DNA of 5,762 nucleotides, taken from contig JAAURZ010000183.1 in NCBI GenBank assembly GCA_012031955.1, forward strand, positions 1 to 5,762, in the 5' to 3' direction. The notes below the pieces were generated by a model. The model searched no databases. It was not told where the DNA came from and was given only the letters and a program-made list of their open reading frames with translations. Numbering within the stretch: the stretch's first letter is position 1; each line of letters opens with the position of its first letter. The DNA is from Bacteroidia bacterium. Its GTDB lineage: Bacteria > Bacteroidota > Bacteroidia > Cytophagales > Cyclobacteriaceae. Shown here in pieces: positions 1 to 5,762 of this stretch. The position numbers and the translations under genes are program-made.

Positions 1-427
1 TCGATGTATTGAGGCTTGCTTGCGCCCGCACTTTGGTGGCGGTCGAACTGGCCAGCAACACATCGCGGTTGAAGATGTTTTGCGTGGCGGTAAATTGCGC
101 CGAAGATGTGTTGTTCACGCCAAACCGTATTACGTTGCCACCGATTATGCTCGACTGCAAGTCAAAGTACCGTTGATAATTATACGTGAAGTTGATTTGC
201 GGATACCAATCGGCAAGCTTACCGCGAATAACGCTGTTGGTGATCTCTTCGTCGGCCTGGGCCTGACGCACAAATGGTTGGTGCTGCAACGCATAGCGTA
301 CCACCGCATCGATGGTGGCCTCTGCCAGCACGCTGTCGGCGTCTGACTGGGCGCGCAGCATGGATGGCGATAGCAGCAGGGTTAGGATAAACCAGCGGAG
401 CCGGTGTTTGGATAGAGTAATAAACAT
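1..427 (-). CDS. TolC-family outer-membrane efflux protein, N-terminal part (cut by left edge)
   Basis: The first 142 codons are visible and the gene runs off the left edge. Residues 1-26 form a signal peptide: basic start with K7, R9 and R11, hydrophobic core WFILTLLL, and a likely cut after LRA before QSDAD. The mature start (EATIDAVVRYALQHQP, then VRQAQADEEITNSVIRGKLADWYPQI) has the helical pattern of TolC-family proteins, followed by a strand-rich stretch with INFTYNY and then FTATQNIFNRDVLLASSTA as the next helix begins. TolC proteins form trimeric outer-membrane channels for RND or ABC exporters, or type I secretion. The gene starts 15 bases after the tetR stop, so the two are probably co-transcribed. 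In Bacteroidota such pairs are often followed by membrane-fusion and RND pump genes, which would lie outside this window. Substrate unknown. The ATG at 427-425 is chosen because it gives an intact signal peptide. Confidence 0.88.
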   Translation of the reverse strand, partial: MFITLSKHRLRWFILTLLLSPSMLRAQSDADSVLAEATIDAVVRYALQHQPFVRQAQADEEITNSVIRGKLADWYPQINFTYNYQRYFDLQSSIIGGNVIRFGVNNTSSAQFTATQNIFNRDVLLASSTATKVRAQASLNTS

Positions 428-442
428 AAGTATAAAAATGGA

Positions 443-1084
443 CTAAGGGTTCGTGTTAAAATTTTCATCGTCAATGTGCGGCATGGGCTCATTGAACACA
501 GTCATAAAGATGACCTGCTTTCTGTCGAGCAAGAACTTTTTGTAGGCCGCTTCAGACATGCAATGGATGGCCTGTATGACGGGCTTCGCCAGCAGTGGGT
601 AGTTGCACATCGCCGACAGGTTAACCATAAAGTGTACGGGCGTGATCGGTGCGAGCCTGCCTGCTTTGATCTCCGCGGCGAGGTCTTCGCGTATCAGGTC
701 GGCCGATTTTTGCCGGTCGCGAAGGCAGAACTCTCTCACCTTCTCGGTATTTCTGGCTGTTTCGTTTATAATAAAATTGTCGAGGTAAGGATAGGTGATG
801 CCGTAGTTCACGATGGTATTAATATAGAGTGCGATTTTCTCGCGAAAGGGCAGCCTCGACGAAAGTATGTTTCTCACCCGTTCCTTCTTCTCCATCAGCG
901 TTTCGTCGAGCAGGGTCTCCAGCAACTGGTCCCTCGAACGAAAGTAGTAATGAATGAGCGCGCGGTTTACCCCCGCCTCGTCGGCAATCTCCTGGGTAGT
1001 CGCATTCAGGAGACCTCGCTGAAAAAAAAGATATTTCGCCTTCTCCTTTATGAGCTCCTCCGTGTGAACTTCCTCGACTCCCAT
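443..1084 (-). CDS. TetR/AcrR-family transcriptional regulator
   Basis: 213 residues, a usual length for TetR repressors. The N-terminal DNA-binding domain is clear: a first helix (EELIKEKAKYLFFQRGLL, residues 9-26), then the helix-turn-helix TTQEIADEAGVNRALIHYYF (residues 29-48), followed by RSRDQLLETLLDE. The rest (about 65-213) is a helical ligand-binding and dimer domain with no recognisable ligand signature. TetR proteins bind as dimers to palindromes near their own promoter and release DNA when a ligand binds. A perfect inverted repeat 14 bases upstream of this start is a fitting target. The tolC-type gene begins 15 bases downstream, so this protein most likely represses itself and an efflux operon, in the manner of AcrR. 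The family call is firm; the control of the efflux genes is inferred from position. Confidence 0.93.
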   Translation of the reverse strand: MGVEEVHTEELIKEKAKYLFFQRGLLNATTQEIADEAGVNRALIHYYFRSRDQLLETLLDETLMEKKERVRNILSSRLPFREKIALYINTIVNYGITYPYLDNFIINETARNTEKVREFCLRDRQKSADLIREDLAAEIKAGRLAPITPVHFMVNLSAMCNYPLLAKPVIQAIHCMSEAAYKKFLLDRKQVIFMTVFNEPMPHIDDENFNTNP

Positions 1085-1098
1085 GGTTTACCTTTTTT

Positions 1099-1118
1099 GT
1101 TTAACAAAATTGTTAAAC
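1099..1118. promoter_or_regulatory. Probable TetR operator: perfect 9-2-9 inverted repeat
   Basis: The 20 bases GTTTAACAAAATTGTTAAAC consist of a 9-base arm, a 2-base centre (AA) and an exact reverse complement of the arm. It ends 14 bases upstream of the tetR ATG. Size, symmetry and place fit a TetR-family operator and autoregulation. On the minus strand it contains CAATTTTG, one mismatch from the Bacteroidota -7 box TANNTTTG, so a bound repressor could cover the promoter; I could not find a well-spaced -33 box. It has no GC-rich stem or U-tract, so a terminator is unlikely. The AAAAAAGG between the repeat and the ATG may help ribosome binding. Confidence 0.7.
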
Positions 1119-1164
1119 GCAAAGAAGTGCCCGCATGGTTCAATCCACCGGAAGAAATTTTCAA

Positions 1165-1833
1165 TTATTTTTCAGCGCCATTTTGCAAACGATTGAACTG
1201 TGATATCGGTTCGCGAAGGATTGTCTTGAGTCGCTCCGGAGGTACGCGCCGAAAGTCGGAAAGATATATTTCGTGATGCAAACCGTTTCGGGTTAACCCA
1301 TTGTTGGTCATAAAGTTTGCGAGCCGACCAAGGGACTTGCCCTCTTCACCGAACGGCCCGGTGTGCAGCACTTGCACGCAAGCACCCTCCATCAACTCAT
1401 GCCAGAGAACGTCTTCCGCCTGACGAAGACTTTTCTTCGTCTTCACGGTTTCAATGGCAAGCGGAAGATCTCCCAACTCGACAAACTCCGGCATCTGTAT
1501 CAGCAGCCGGTATCGCCAATGCGCTCGCGGCACATCACGCGGGGCCGTCTCCATGGACACTCCGCCAAAGCGCTGTTCGTCGAACCACCAAAGCCCTTCG
1601 AGTTTGGGCATTACAAAGTCACAGCCGCGCTGCTTGTTTATAAATTTCACCGCGTAGGCAACCGCATAAAGGCCCTCGACGCGCTGCGAAAACGGGTGGC
1701 CGTCTGGGTCTCCCACGCCTGTGATGGAGAGGTACCTGGTCTTGTCAATGTTGATGAGGTTGGGCGTTGCTCCTGCCCGGTAGTAGTCTCTCCGGGTTTT
1801 GCCCAAATCAGTTTTGGTAGTGGCTGCGATCAT
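1165..1833 (-). CDS. GyrI-like small-molecule-binding protein (COG4832 type)
   Basis: 222 residues, soluble, with no signal peptide. I recognise the GyrI-like (SOUL/BmrR effector-binding) family in its stand-alone long form: TDLGKTRRDYYRAGATPNL (residues 8-26), RYLSITGVGDPDG (33-45), a helix with VEGLYAVAYAVKF, then MPKLEGLWW (75-83), AHWRYRLLIQMPEF (104-117), GACVQVLHTGPF (150-161) and the end motif GLHHEIYLSDFRRVPPERLK (184-203) with TILREPI. The Glu in HEIYLSD sits where effector-binding domains of this fold often place a buried acidic residue; that equivalence is from memory. Some GyrI-like proteins bind cationic drugs, and some have been shown to hydrolyse cyclopropanoid DNA alkylators; no activity can be assigned here. 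It lies 80 bases upstream of tetR on the same strand, which suggests a role in sensing, binding or detoxifying compounds next to the efflux genes. Confidence 0.88.
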   Translation of the reverse strand: MIAATTKTDLGKTRRDYYRAGATPNLINIDKTRYLSITGVGDPDGHPFSQRVEGLYAVAYAVKFINKQRGCDFVMPKLEGLWWFDEQRFGGVSMETAPRDVPRAHWRYRLLIQMPEFVELGDLPLAIETVKTKKSLRQAEDVLWHELMEGACVQVLHTGPFGEEGKSLGRLANFMTNNGLTRNGLHHEIYLSDFRRVPPERLKTILREPISQFNRLQNGAEK

Positions 1834-1846
1834 ACTGGTTTTTGAG

Positions 1847-1854
1847 CAAACCTA
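1847..1854 (-). promoter_or_regulatory. Possible Bacteroidota-type -7 box for the GyrI-like gene
   Basis: On the minus strand the bases read TAGGTTTG, an exact match to the Bacteroidota -7 consensus TANNTTTG, 13 bases upstream of the GyrI-like ATG. This would give a very short leader. A TTG (in ATTGACAC) lies only 14 bases upstream of the box, closer than the usual spacing of a -33 element, so the promoter is uncertain. The 74-base gap between the kinase reading frame as restored (end 1908) and this gene is the only place for a promoter of its own. No hairpin with a U-tract was seen in that gap. Confidence 0.3.
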
Positions 1855-1907
1855 GACCGCGCGAGTGTCAATGGTATGTCAGGAGAAGGGACAAGGAGCG
1901 AAAAAAG

Positions 1908-1963
1908 TTACACGTAACGCGCGATCATATTATAGAGTTCGGCCTCGCTGTATGGCTTTGAAG
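1908..1963 (-). other. Out-of-frame receiver tail of the hybrid kinase
   Basis: In the frame shifted by one base from the kinase, this stretch encodes [17 protein letters not shown] followed by TAA at 1910-1908. It is the canonical end of a receiver domain: the SKP motif with the conserved lysine, then the last amphipathic helix. It follows directly where the in-frame protein stops resembling a receiver (after NDHL). The presence of an intact, stop-free and family-like tail means that the indel is recent or is an error in the sequence. Confidence 0.8.
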
Positions 1964-3217
1964 GTGATCGTTCATACCGGCTTCAAGGCTGCACTGCACA
2001 TCTGTTTTGTATGCATTGGCCGACACCGCGAGGATTGGCCTGCTATAATGCAGGCCTCTGATCTGCCTTGTGGCTTCGTAACCATCCATTTCGGGCATTT
2101 GAATGTCCATGAGCACAAAGTCGAATTCGCGTTCTTGTATCTTGGCAACTGCCTCCACGCCATTTTCCGCAGTGATAACGAATCCTCCAAACCGTTCTAC
2201 CATGGATTTGGCAACCATCAGGTTGATGGGATTGTCGTCAACGATCAACACACTCATCGACTTGGCGAAGTGCAGATCCGGGCCGGCATCGCCATTCGTG
2301 TGTGACCGCTGGACCTCTGGCATTAAGCCGAGGTTGACCTCGAAGGTAAAAGTCGTACCATGATTATGTTGTTCACAATTACTGGTTACATCTACCTTGC
2401 CGCCCATAAGCGTAACAAGATTCTTTACGATGCTGAGACCAAGACCTGTGCCTCCGAATTTTCGTGTGATGGAATTGTCTGCCTGGGTGAAGCTGTCGAA
2501 GACGACCACGCGCTTCGCCTCGGGAATGCCGATGCCTGTGTCTGTAATCTGGCCCTGCAGCACAAGGTGGTCGTCGGCACGTTCGCGCACGCGGAGAGCA
2601 AGTTCAATCGAGCCCCTTGGTGTAAATTTCAAGGCATTGCCTACCAGGTTGTTCACAATCTGCAAGAGACGGCCGGCGTCGCCAATCACCTTGGATGGCA
2701 CTCGGGAGTCGACCATCGTACTGAACGTGAGGCCGCGCTGCTTGGCGAGCAACATGTAGCGCTGCGTTTCCTTGTTGACCAATTCGATGAGATCGAAAGG
2801 CTCGTGTGCAAGTTCCAGTTTTCCACTTTCAATTTTGCTCACGTCAAGTATGTCGTTGATGAGTTCCAGCAAGTTCAGCCCGGAACGTTCCATGAGGCCC
2901 GCGTAGTCCTCGGCGGTGGCACTGAGGGTCTCACGTTTCAAGAGTTGGAGCAAGCCCAGGATGCCATTCAACGGGGTCCTTATCTCGTGGCTCATGTTGG
3001 CGAGGAACTGGCTCTTCGCTTTGCTGGCTTCCTCGGCCAACTCTTTCGCGATCTTCAGTTGGTTGCGCTCGAATTCAAGTTCTTTTCGCGACGCTACCGT
3101 CTGCTCGAGTTCGTCGCCCAGGAGGTTAATACCGGTGGCTATTGCATCCCATATATTGCCGTTGTCGGAGATAGGTAATTTTCGTTTAAAGTCGAGATTG
3201 GTATACGAGCTTATCAC
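1925..3217 (-). CDS. Soluble hybrid histidine kinase (HisKA-HATPase_c-REC), receiver end frameshifted
   Basis: 430 residues as read, from a GTG start that overlaps the previous stop (GTGA). Order: HAMP-like module (about 8-39), coiled coil (about 36-70), HisKA with [15 protein letters not shown] (phospho-acceptor H77), HATPase_c with N-box [10 protein letters not shown] (N194), G1 DTGIGIP (D226) and G2 GGTGLGLSI (255-263), then a receiver domain with acidic pair D327/D328, phospho-acceptor D371 in [10 protein letters not shown], and S399 in AVSANA. No transmembrane segment or PAS domain, so it is cytosolic and probably receives its signal from a partner protein. After GMNDHL the frame is lost: it reads [11 protein letters not shown] and stops, without the conserved receiver lysine. 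One added base at about 1961-1964 would give [18 protein letters not shown] with the stop at 1908. Either a sequence error or a real mutation that weakens the receiver. No DNA-binding output domain. Kinase call is firm; its signal is unknown. Confidence 0.93.
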   Translation of the reverse strand: MISSYTNLDFKRKLPISDNGNIWDAIATGINLLGDELEQTVASRKELEFERNQLKIAKELAEEASKAKSQFLANMSHEIRTPLNGILGLLQLLKRETLSATAEDYAGLMERSGLNLLELINDILDVSKIESGKLELAHEPFDLIELVNKETQRYMLLAKQRGLTFSTMVDSRVPSKVIGDAGRLLQIVNNLVGNALKFTPRGSIELALRVRERADDHLVLQGQITDTGIGIPEAKRVVVFDSFTQADNSITRKFGGTGLGLSIVKNLVTLMGGKVDVTSNCEQHNHGTTFTFEVNLGLMPEVQRSHTNGDAGPDLHFAKSMSVLIVDDNPINLMVAKSMVERFGGFVITAENGVEAVAKIQEREFDFVLMDIQMPEMDGYEATRQIRGLHYSRPILAVSANAYKTDVQCSLEAGMNDHLQSHTARPNSII

Positions 3218-3456
3218 TCGATAAAAGTATCGACGGTTGCTTGCTGGTCGAACTCGTGGGCATTCGGATCGACCTGCATCTTGTCGGCAAACTTATTGAG
3301 GTTGTCGGCGATTTGAGTCGCGAGGTCCTCTTCGTAGTCGGTAATGATTCGCCGGGAGTAATCTCCTTGCAGAAGCGCCCCTGTGAAATCGAGTATCTTG
3401 GTCAGCAACTCTACAGGTACTTGCACGGTGTCGGATTTTGATGTTATTGCACGCAT
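3214..3456 (-). CDS. Small HAMP-like helical module, likely N-terminal part of the kinase
   Basis: 80 residues from the ATG at 3456; a TTG 15 bases earlier is also open but less likely. Predominantly helical and acidic, with no signal peptide. Residues 31-61 ([10 protein letters not shown], then [16 protein letters not shown]) resemble residues 8-39 of the following kinase ([13 protein letters not shown], then [16 protein letters not shown]): both have an aromatic, a basic pair, an IA-x-x-I/L-N core and an acidic end. Such repeats occur as HAMP-like signal helices at the N-termini of soluble Bacteroidota kinases. The stop overlaps the kinase start (GTGA), so translation is at least coupled. 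The end VDTFIE would join the kinase start [10 protein letters not shown] as one smooth helix if one G were added (GAG-GTG-ATA). It could be a separate small partner of the kinase, or an artefact of a frameshift in one longer gene. Confidence 0.6.
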   Translation of the reverse strand: MRAITSKSDTVQVPVELLTKILDFTGALLQGDYSRRIITDYEEDLATQIADNLNKFADKMQVDPNAHEFDQQATVDTFIE

Positions 3457-3474
3457 AGCACTTAAAGGCAAAGC

Positions 3475-3879
3475 TCAGGATTTCAGATCAGTTGTTTCCG
3501 GTTGCAGCGCCAGAATCCATTGTATGGCATCTTCCTTGCGCGAAAAAAATCGAGCGGGAAATTCCTTCGGACCTTTCACAAAGATGTTTGCAATAAGGGC
3601 AGCCAGGGGGTTTGACGCGATTAATGCAGCCGCTACAATATTTTTAAGACCGCCGTCTGCTCGTTGCATGTACTCTTTGGCTTCCGTGGTCATATGCTTT
3701 ACCAACGACATATCGGCAACCAGCAAGTGCATCTTGTTTTGAGTGAACTCAAGCCGGCTTGCCACGATGGCCTTTGCTGTTGCCAGGTCCACCGATACGG
3801 CGTGCCTGAACTCGGCATAGACCAGGTTGCCCTGCCCAAGCCGGGCATAAATTACCATGGGATATTCCCTTATTTCCAT
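3475..3879 (-). CDS. STAS/SpoIIAA-like small protein, second paralogue
   Basis: 134 residues from the ATG at 3879; a TTG 18 bases upstream is rejected because the ATG aligns with the start of the neighbouring paralogue and leaves a natural 4-base gap. Landmarks: DLATAKAIVASRLEF (31-45), a buried strand HLLVADMSLV (51-60), TTEAKEYM (64-71), GGLKNIVAAALIASNPLAALIANIF (76-100, long small-residue helix), then FPARFFSRKEDAIQWI (108-122). Alternating strands and helices suggest the STAS/SpoIIAA-like fold; I recall such proteins in Bacteroidota as STAS/SEC14-type or DUF7793 proteins. STAS proteins usually act as non-enzymatic switches that bind or are phosphorylated by partner kinases. Its position, 18 bases before the kinase module, suggests a regulatory partner of that kinase. 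The paralogy is seen directly; the role is inferred. Confidence 0.82.
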   Translation of the reverse strand: MEIREYPMVIYARLGQGNLVYAEFRHAVSVDLATAKAIVASRLEFTQNKMHLLVADMSLVKHMTTEAKEYMQRADGGLKNIVAAALIASNPLAALIANIFVKGPKEFPARFFSRKEDAIQWILALQPETTDLKS

Positions 3880-3883
3880 AGCT

Positions 3884-4291
3884 TCAAGCGAATTCAAGTT
3901 TTTCTATTCTAATTTTCTGCAGCCACACCAGCGCGTCAACTCTATTTGTAAAGAACTTCGCCGGCACAACCGGAGGACTGACTTTTAGGAAGAGGTTGAT
4001 AAACAGTGTCGCCACTACGTTGGCAGAAAGAAAAGCCCCACCCAACACACCTTTCAATCCTCCATCGGGGCTGTTCATATAGTCTCTCGCCTCTTTTGTG
4101 ACGGATTTCACATTTGTAAAATCAATCAGCACGTACATAGGCTTGCCGTCACAGAACTCGAGTCTGCTTCTGATAAGCTCGTGGGCGATGTCCAGCGTTA
4201 TTTCAAGTTTGCTGGCGTATGCGCTGAACAACACGTCCGGGTGTTCGTCGTTGGTCCAGATTGTGATATATTTAAAACTCTGCTTTTTCAT
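3884..4291 (-). CDS. STAS/SpoIIAA-like small protein, first paralogue
   Basis: 135 residues; the ATG overlaps the stop of the upstream synthase gene (ATGA), so translation is likely coupled. Clearly paralogous to the next gene: LDIAHELIRSRLEF (33-46), MYVLIDFTNVKSVTKEARDYM (52-72), GGLKGVLGGAFLSANVVATLFI (77-98), VPAKFFTNRVDALVWLQK (109-126). Shared positions include SRLEF, the D after the central strand, T-x-EA-[RK]-[DE]-YM, DGGLK, and P-A-[RK]-FF. The hydrophobic stretch at about 83-103 is more likely a buried helix than a membrane segment, as it fits the family pattern. No catalytic residues or enzyme motif are visible. It may sense or tether the product of the upstream enzyme, or switch the kinase; both are inference. 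Confidence 0.83.
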   Translation of the reverse strand: MKKQSFKYITIWTNDEHPDVLFSAYASKLEITLDIAHELIRSRLEFCDGKPMYVLIDFTNVKSVTKEARDYMNSPDGGLKGVLGGAFLSANVVATLFINLFLKVSPPVVPAKFFTNRVDALVWLQKIRIEKLEFA

Positions 4292-5762
4292 TTGGCGTAG
4301 TTCACCTGCTGAAACTTATTGAGCGATTCGAACTTGTAATTGTCGTCTGCCTGTATGTACACCGACTTGTGAACGAGCCTCGTGCCGAACTTGCGCTTTT
4401 CAACATCTGCTCCGAACCCGAAAAACAACTTATTGCACTTCAAGTCCGCAGCGCGCTTCACGGTTTGAAAAAGCAACTGCCTGTATACGCCGTATGTTTC
4501 ATTGAACCGGTAATTGAGACCAATCAAGAGCGGGATATAATTATTGCCCGGCGACCGATAGCCGATGCCGAACGCCACCGGGCCTTCATGATTGCTCTCG
4601 TTAAGTGTGAGTTCGATTATCTCCCAGCCGCCGAACATACCCAGGTTACTGAAGAACTTGCGAGGCAATTCGAAAGTGTTCATTTCAAACCCACGGTTCT
4701 TTACCTGCATGTACAAAGCATACTTCTGGTCGACGGTGGATTCGGCAATAGATCCATTCACTTTCACGGAAAAAAGTGGTTCGTTGGCGAGAATGTTACG
4801 CCGCAAGTGGACCCGCGACTTGGGCGACAGCCGGGGGATGAGTTCTTCCGTCGTGCTCCAGTTCAGGTCATCGATCACATGGTCGTTGAACATATCGGAG
4901 CGGATAAATCCTTCGGTAGCGAGGAAATCGCGAAGCTCAATATCGTCCGTATTAAAGTCCCTGAGTAAGATCATGGTGGCACCCGAACTCCGCTTCACAT
5001 CATTCATGATGCGCACCATGTTCAACAAAGCCTTTTTCCAATCTGATGACGTCCTGTCAAGAAAAAGGTGTTCTCCCAAACTCAGCAACGATCCGAGCAT
5101 CACTACTTTGGAAGTGAGGTGGTACCGGTCGTTCAGTCTTATATCTTCAATCTGCCTTGAAACATCGGCGGGCGCAATCATGTCGTCCTTGCACATGAGT
5201 TCCGAAAAGAACGTGGCCAACACAGGCTTCGATTCATGATCGCGGATTATCAGGTAATGCATGTTCCAGTTGTTCTCCGGCTGCGGGTTATTCTTGAAAG
5301 TCTGCTCTATAAACCGGCATCCCTCCCAGTCAAATGTACCGCGGTCGGCAAGCAAACTGTTCCAAAGCTCTTTGTCTATCCTTTCGATGGTTGTTTCATG
5401 CTGTACCGTAAGCGAACCTTTCCTGCCGGCGGGCGCGTCAAGTCCTGCGTAGCGGCTGGCAGTAGCGTCGAACGACATGTTGAAGTTCTGGCTGATGTCT
5501 TCTACTGTTTGATTCTCCTCTTCCAGCACGCGCGGGAAGTGATAGTGAAATGCTTCGAGCACATTCTTTATGTCGTCGTCGGTTTGGCCGTTGGTAATGG
5601 CAAGCCTGAGCCCGCAACACTTCACGGGTACACCCGGGAAGATACCGATGTTGGTATAAAACCCTTCATTCAACAACCGCTTCACCATGTTATAACCAAC
5701 ACGCGGTAGTCCCAGGCCAATGTAAAATATCGGTGAATCGGAAGGCAGCACCAAGGGCAGGT
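4288..5762 (-). CDS. PLP-dependent alpha-oxoamine-synthase-like / GNAT acyltransferase fusion, C-terminal part (cut by right edge)
   Basis: The frame is open to the right edge, so the true start lies outside; the TTG at 5754 is not a real start. Residues below count from that TTG. Residues about 6-72 match the small C-terminal domain of class II aminotransferase-fold alpha-oxoamine synthases (AONS, KBL, serine palmitoyltransferase): SPIFYIGLGLP, VKRLLNEGFYTNIGIFPGVP (24-43), then GLRLAITNGQTDDDIKNVLEAF (48-69) with the conserved substrate-binding arginine R50. The PLP lysine must be off the window. After a linker (about 75-115), residues about 120-480 form a large acyltransferase of the GNAT/FemAB-like (Acetyltransf_6) kind: SPKSRVHLRRNI (310-321), YMQVKNRGFEM (348-358), YIPLLIGLNY (406-415), VYRQLLFQTVKRAADLKCNKLFFGFG (423-448), KRKFGTR (453-459). 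The fusion could make and then N-acylate an amino-ketone, as in sphingolipid-like synthesis, or an acyl signal. Fold assignments are good; product unknown. Confidence 0.82.
   Translation of the reverse strand, partial: LPLVLPSDSPIFYIGLGLPRVGYNMVKRLLNEGFYTNIGIFPGVPVKCCGLRLAITNGQTDDDIKNVLEAFHYHFPRVLEEENQTVEDISQNFNMSFDATASRYAGLDAPAGRKGSLTVQHETTIERIDKELWNSLLADRGTFDWEGCRFIEQTFKNNPQPENNWNMHYLIIRDHESKPVLATFFSELMCKDDMIAPADVSRQIEDIRLNDRYHLTSKVVMLGSLLSLGEHLFLDRTSSDWKKALLNMVRIMNDVKRSSGATMILLRDFNTDDIELRDFLATEGFIRSDMFNDHVIDDLNWSTTEELIPRLSPKSRVHLRRNILANEPLFSVKVNGSIAESTVDQKYALYMQVKNRGFEMNTFELPRKFFSNLGMFGGWEIIELTLNESNHEGPVAFGIGYRSPGNNYIPLLIGLNYRFNETYGVYRQLLFQTVKRAADLKCNKLFFGFGADVEKRKFGTRLVHKSVYIQADDNYKFESLNKFQQVNYAK

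Noticed and set aside
20..346. Plus-strand frame of 108 codons at the left edge
   Set aside because: The opposite strand encodes a signal peptide and TolC-like N-terminus that accounts for the region.
1085..1164. Terminator after the GyrI-like gene
   Set aside because: The only strong inverted repeat is AT-rich, lacks a following U-tract and fits an operator better.
476..1276. Plus-strand reading frame of 266 codons
   Set aside because: It lies antisense to the clear TetR gene and the end of the GyrI-like gene; its translation shows no family pattern.
1866..1881. Direct repeat TGTCA-N6-TGTCA in the gap upstream of the GyrI-like gene
   Set aside because: Five-base repeats are expected by chance and no second line of evidence supports a binding site.
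2360..3178. Plus-strand reading frame of 272 codons
   Set aside because: It is antisense to the kinase, whose H, N, G1 and G2 motifs are unmistakable; the shadow has no recognisable domain.
3457..3471. TTG start giving an 85-residue version of the small helical protein
   Set aside because: An ATG five codons later leaves a natural 18-base gap to the previous stop, and the extra residues (MPLSA) match nothing.
4369..5239. Two overlapping plus-strand frames (4369-4968 and 4592-5239)
   Set aside because: Both are antisense to the synthase-acyltransferase gene and overlap each other; no start signals or protein motifs.
5752..5754. TTG as start of the rightmost gene
   Set aside because: The frame stays open to the window edge and the protein begins in the middle of a PLP-enzyme domain, so the gene is cut by the edge.

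Overview
All genes that can be supported in this window read leftwards, on the minus strand. The content suggests a member of the Bacteroidota, probably a Cytophagales- or Chitinophagales-like lineage. The reasons are the roughly balanced base composition, small SpoIIAA-like/STAS-type proteins and a hybrid histidine kinase of styles I associate with that phylum, a TANNTTTG-type -7 box, and the lack of strong Shine-Dalgarno sites. This placement is inferred from gene content only. Long plus-strand reading frames are antisense shadows of the minus-strand genes.

Right half (window end down to about 1908) is one tight operon. It starts with a gene that enters from beyond the right edge. The visible part encodes the C-terminal end of an alpha-oxoamine-synthase type PLP enzyme (the family of AONS, KBL and serine palmitoyltransferase) fused to a large GNAT/FemAB-like acyltransferase domain. 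It is followed, with a 4-base ATGA overlap and then a 4-base gap, by two paralogous STAS-like small proteins. Next come an 80-residue HAMP-like helical module and a soluble hybrid histidine kinase (HisKA, HATPase_c, REC), joined by a 4-base GTGA overlap.

The kinase locus is damaged or wrongly sequenced. Its receiver domain runs into the wrong frame just before the conserved lysine, and restoring one base gives a normal receiver end. Restoring a second single base at the GTGA junction would fuse the 80-residue module and the kinase into one protein of about 516 residues.

Left half (1 to about 1860) looks like a xenobiotic-response region. A GyrI-like small-molecule-binding protein precedes a TetR/AcrR repressor, which precedes the start of a TolC-type outer-membrane efflux gene cut by the left edge. 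A perfect 9-2-9 inverted repeat lies just upstream of the tetR start and is the likely TetR operator, controlling tetR-tolC and probably further efflux genes outside the window.

The most unusual part is the right operon. A possible lipid or acyl-signal synthase is locked in one transcript to STAS-like proteins and a histidine kinase without transmembrane segments. That is compatible with a small-molecule production and sensing module, or with lipid synthesis under its own regulator. This role is inference. No tRNA, rRNA, CRISPR array or mobile element was seen, and no intergenic stretch exceeds about 80 bases.
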